A DNA stretch of 64,000 nt. Source: DATBVX01 sp963810775 (GTDB lineage Bacteria > Pseudomonadota > Gammaproteobacteria > Steroidobacterales > Steroidobacteraceae). The stretch is taken from contig CAWEOT010000001.1 in assembly GCA_963810775.1 (NCBI GenBank), positions 124,001-188,000 of the forward strand. The letters are read 5' to 3'. The first letter of the stretch is position 1. The number at the start of each line of letters is the position of its first letter. Under the pieces are notes generated by a model. The model ran no database searches. It was not told the origin of the DNA and worked only from the letters and a program-made list of their open reading frames with translations. Made by a program: the position numbers and the translations under genes. Positions 63,121 through 64,000 of this stretch are shown piece by piece.

Positions 63121-64000
63121 ATGTCGAAAAAAAGCGCCGCGCCGTACATCGCTCTCACTCTCCTGCAGATTCTGAGTGTCGGCACGGTTCACGCAGTTGA
63201 AGTGCGCGATGTGCGGCTCTGGTCCGGACCCGATCACACGCGTGTGGTCCTCGAACTGAGTGGCCCCGCTATCCATAATCTCTTCACGCTGCAGAATCCG
63301 GATCGCGTCGTTGTCGACGTGGCGAGCGCCACGGCTGTCAGCAATCTCGCGTTACCCGCCGGGCAGGGTGTCATCAGGCAAGTGCGCTTGGGCGCACGCG
63401 AGGACGGGAGCCTGCGTGTCGTGCTTGATGTCGGCTCTGCAGTGCAGCCCAAGAGCTTCGCGGTCGAGCCCAACGAGACGTACGGTAATCGGCTCGTCAT
63501 CGATCTGGAACTGCCGGGCGAGCCGGCACCCGTGAAGGTACAGCACGCGCCACTCACCGATGCGTCACGCGACCTCGTGATCGCGATCGATGCCGGCCAT
63601 GGCGGCGATGATCCCGGAGCGATCGGCCGTAACGGCACGCGGGAAAAGGATGTCGTGTTAGGTGTCGCGCGGGCGCTCGCCGAGAGAGTAAGTCGCGAGC
63701 CCGGTATGCGCGCTACGCTGATTCGCGATGGCGACTACTACGTGACGCTGCGCGATCGCATGAGCAAGGCGCGCACTCAGAAAGCGGACCTGTTCGTCTC
63801 GGTCCACGCCGATTCGATTCGCGATCGCAGCATCACCGGCTCCTCGGTGTACATCCTGTCACCGCGTGGCGCGAGCGATGAGGCGTCGCGCTGGCTGGCC
63901 GAACGGGAAAACGCCTCCGACCTCATCGGCGGTGTTTCACTGGACGACAAGGACAACGTGCTTGCTTCGGTCCTGCTCGATCTCTCGCAGACCGCGAGCC
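63121..64000 (+). CDS. amiC: N-acetylmuramoyl-L-alanine amidase (AmiB/C type), 3' end cut
   Basis: Splits peptidoglycan during cell separation; secreted. Signal peptide (PYIALTLLQILSVGTVHA), AMIN domain (about 25-135; VEVRDVRLWSGPDHTRVVLE) and the start of Amidase_3 (about 155 onwards) with IDAGHGGDDPGAIG, Glu in REKDVVLGVA and SVHADS as zinc ligands. The frame is open to the last base; about 293 residues are visible. It could be AmiA, AmiB or AmiC type; the AMIN domain favours AmiB/C and the nnr-tsaE context favours AmiB. Confidence 0.9.
   Translation, partial: MSKKSAAPYIALTLLQILSVGTVHAVEVRDVRLWSGPDHTRVVLELSGPAIHNLFTLQNPDRVVVDVASATAVSNLALPAGQGVIRQVRLGAREDGSLRVVLDVGSAVQPKSFAVEPNETYGNRLVIDLELPGEPAPVKVQHAPLTDASRDLVIAIDAGHGGDDPGAIGRNGTREKDVVLGVARALAERVSREPGMRATLIRDGDYYVTLRDRMSKARTQKADLFVSVHADSIRDRSITGSSVYILSPRGASDEASRWLAERENASDLIGGVSLDDKDNVLASVLLDLSQTAS

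Overview
This 64 kb window is a dense chromosomal segment (about 63% GC by eye) of a gammaproteobacterium. Gene order and product types (rne/rluC/yceF/yceD/rpmF/plsX/fabH, purM-purN next to DUF3108/DUF2066/Hda, pepA-holC-valS, lptFG, pcnB-folK-dNK-panBC, queG-nnr-tsaE-amiC) fit the Xanthomonadales/Steroidobacterales/Nevskiales area; genus cannot be fixed from sequence alone. No prophage, transposase gene, CRISPR array, rRNA or plasmid gene is visible. The only tRNA is tRNA-Glu(CTC).

Layout. 1-7.2 kb: RNase E (runs off the left edge) with a long structured leader, divergent rluC, then yceF and the yceD-rpmF-plsX-fabH lipid/ribosome block. 7.2-10.5 kb: a small repeat protein, an L,D-transpeptidase facing a Braun-type alanine-zipper lipoprotein, and lexA with its SOS operator. 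10-13.9 kb: DUF1841, nth, a stand-alone rnfB, metG. 14-18.7 kb: a leftward trio of two PilT-family ATPases and a HEAT-repeat/Hanks-type protein kinase. 18.8-26.4 kb: mrp, dcd, purine genes, DUF3108, DUF2066, a CDP-alcohol transferase, hda, DUF2069, wrbA. 26.5-32 kb: a DUF4398 lipoprotein, acyP, a lytic transglycosylase, proS, pssA, a family-4 uracil-DNA glycosylase, rimI. 32-36 kb: prfC, an Atg22-type transporter, mtfA, an acyl-CoA-binding protein. 36-40 kb: a TgpA transglutaminase/DUF58/MoxR cluster. 40-47.5 kb: valS, holC, pepA, then lptF-lptG. 47.7-53 kb: an ABC-2/GldG/DUF4340/RDD cluster. 53-55.5 kb: a cytochrome b/cytochrome c' pair, an unknown gene and the tRNA. 55.5-64 kb: pcnB, folK, a deoxynucleoside kinase, panB, panC, queG, nnr, tsaE and the start of an N-acetylmuramoyl-L-alanine amidase.

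Main non-routine content. (1) Two copies of a 269/270 bp element with perfect 26 bp terminal inverted repeats; the arms differ between copies at five positions yet every change is matched in the opposite arm, and an internal stem covaries too. (2) Two copies of a different 138 bp element, both in convergent intergenic gaps and in opposite orientation, with compensatory changes in a 22 bp stem. Both look like undescribed structured dispersed repeats. (3) The kinase/PilT/PilT trio is a candidate signalling module. (4) holC appears to start with CTG behind a strong Shine-Dalgarno, and yceD and nnr look leaderless.

The genes work mainly in envelope building (Lpp/LDT, LptFG, lytic transglycosylase, amidase, PssA), translation, RNA processing, cofactor and nucleotide synthesis, and DNA repair with SOS control.
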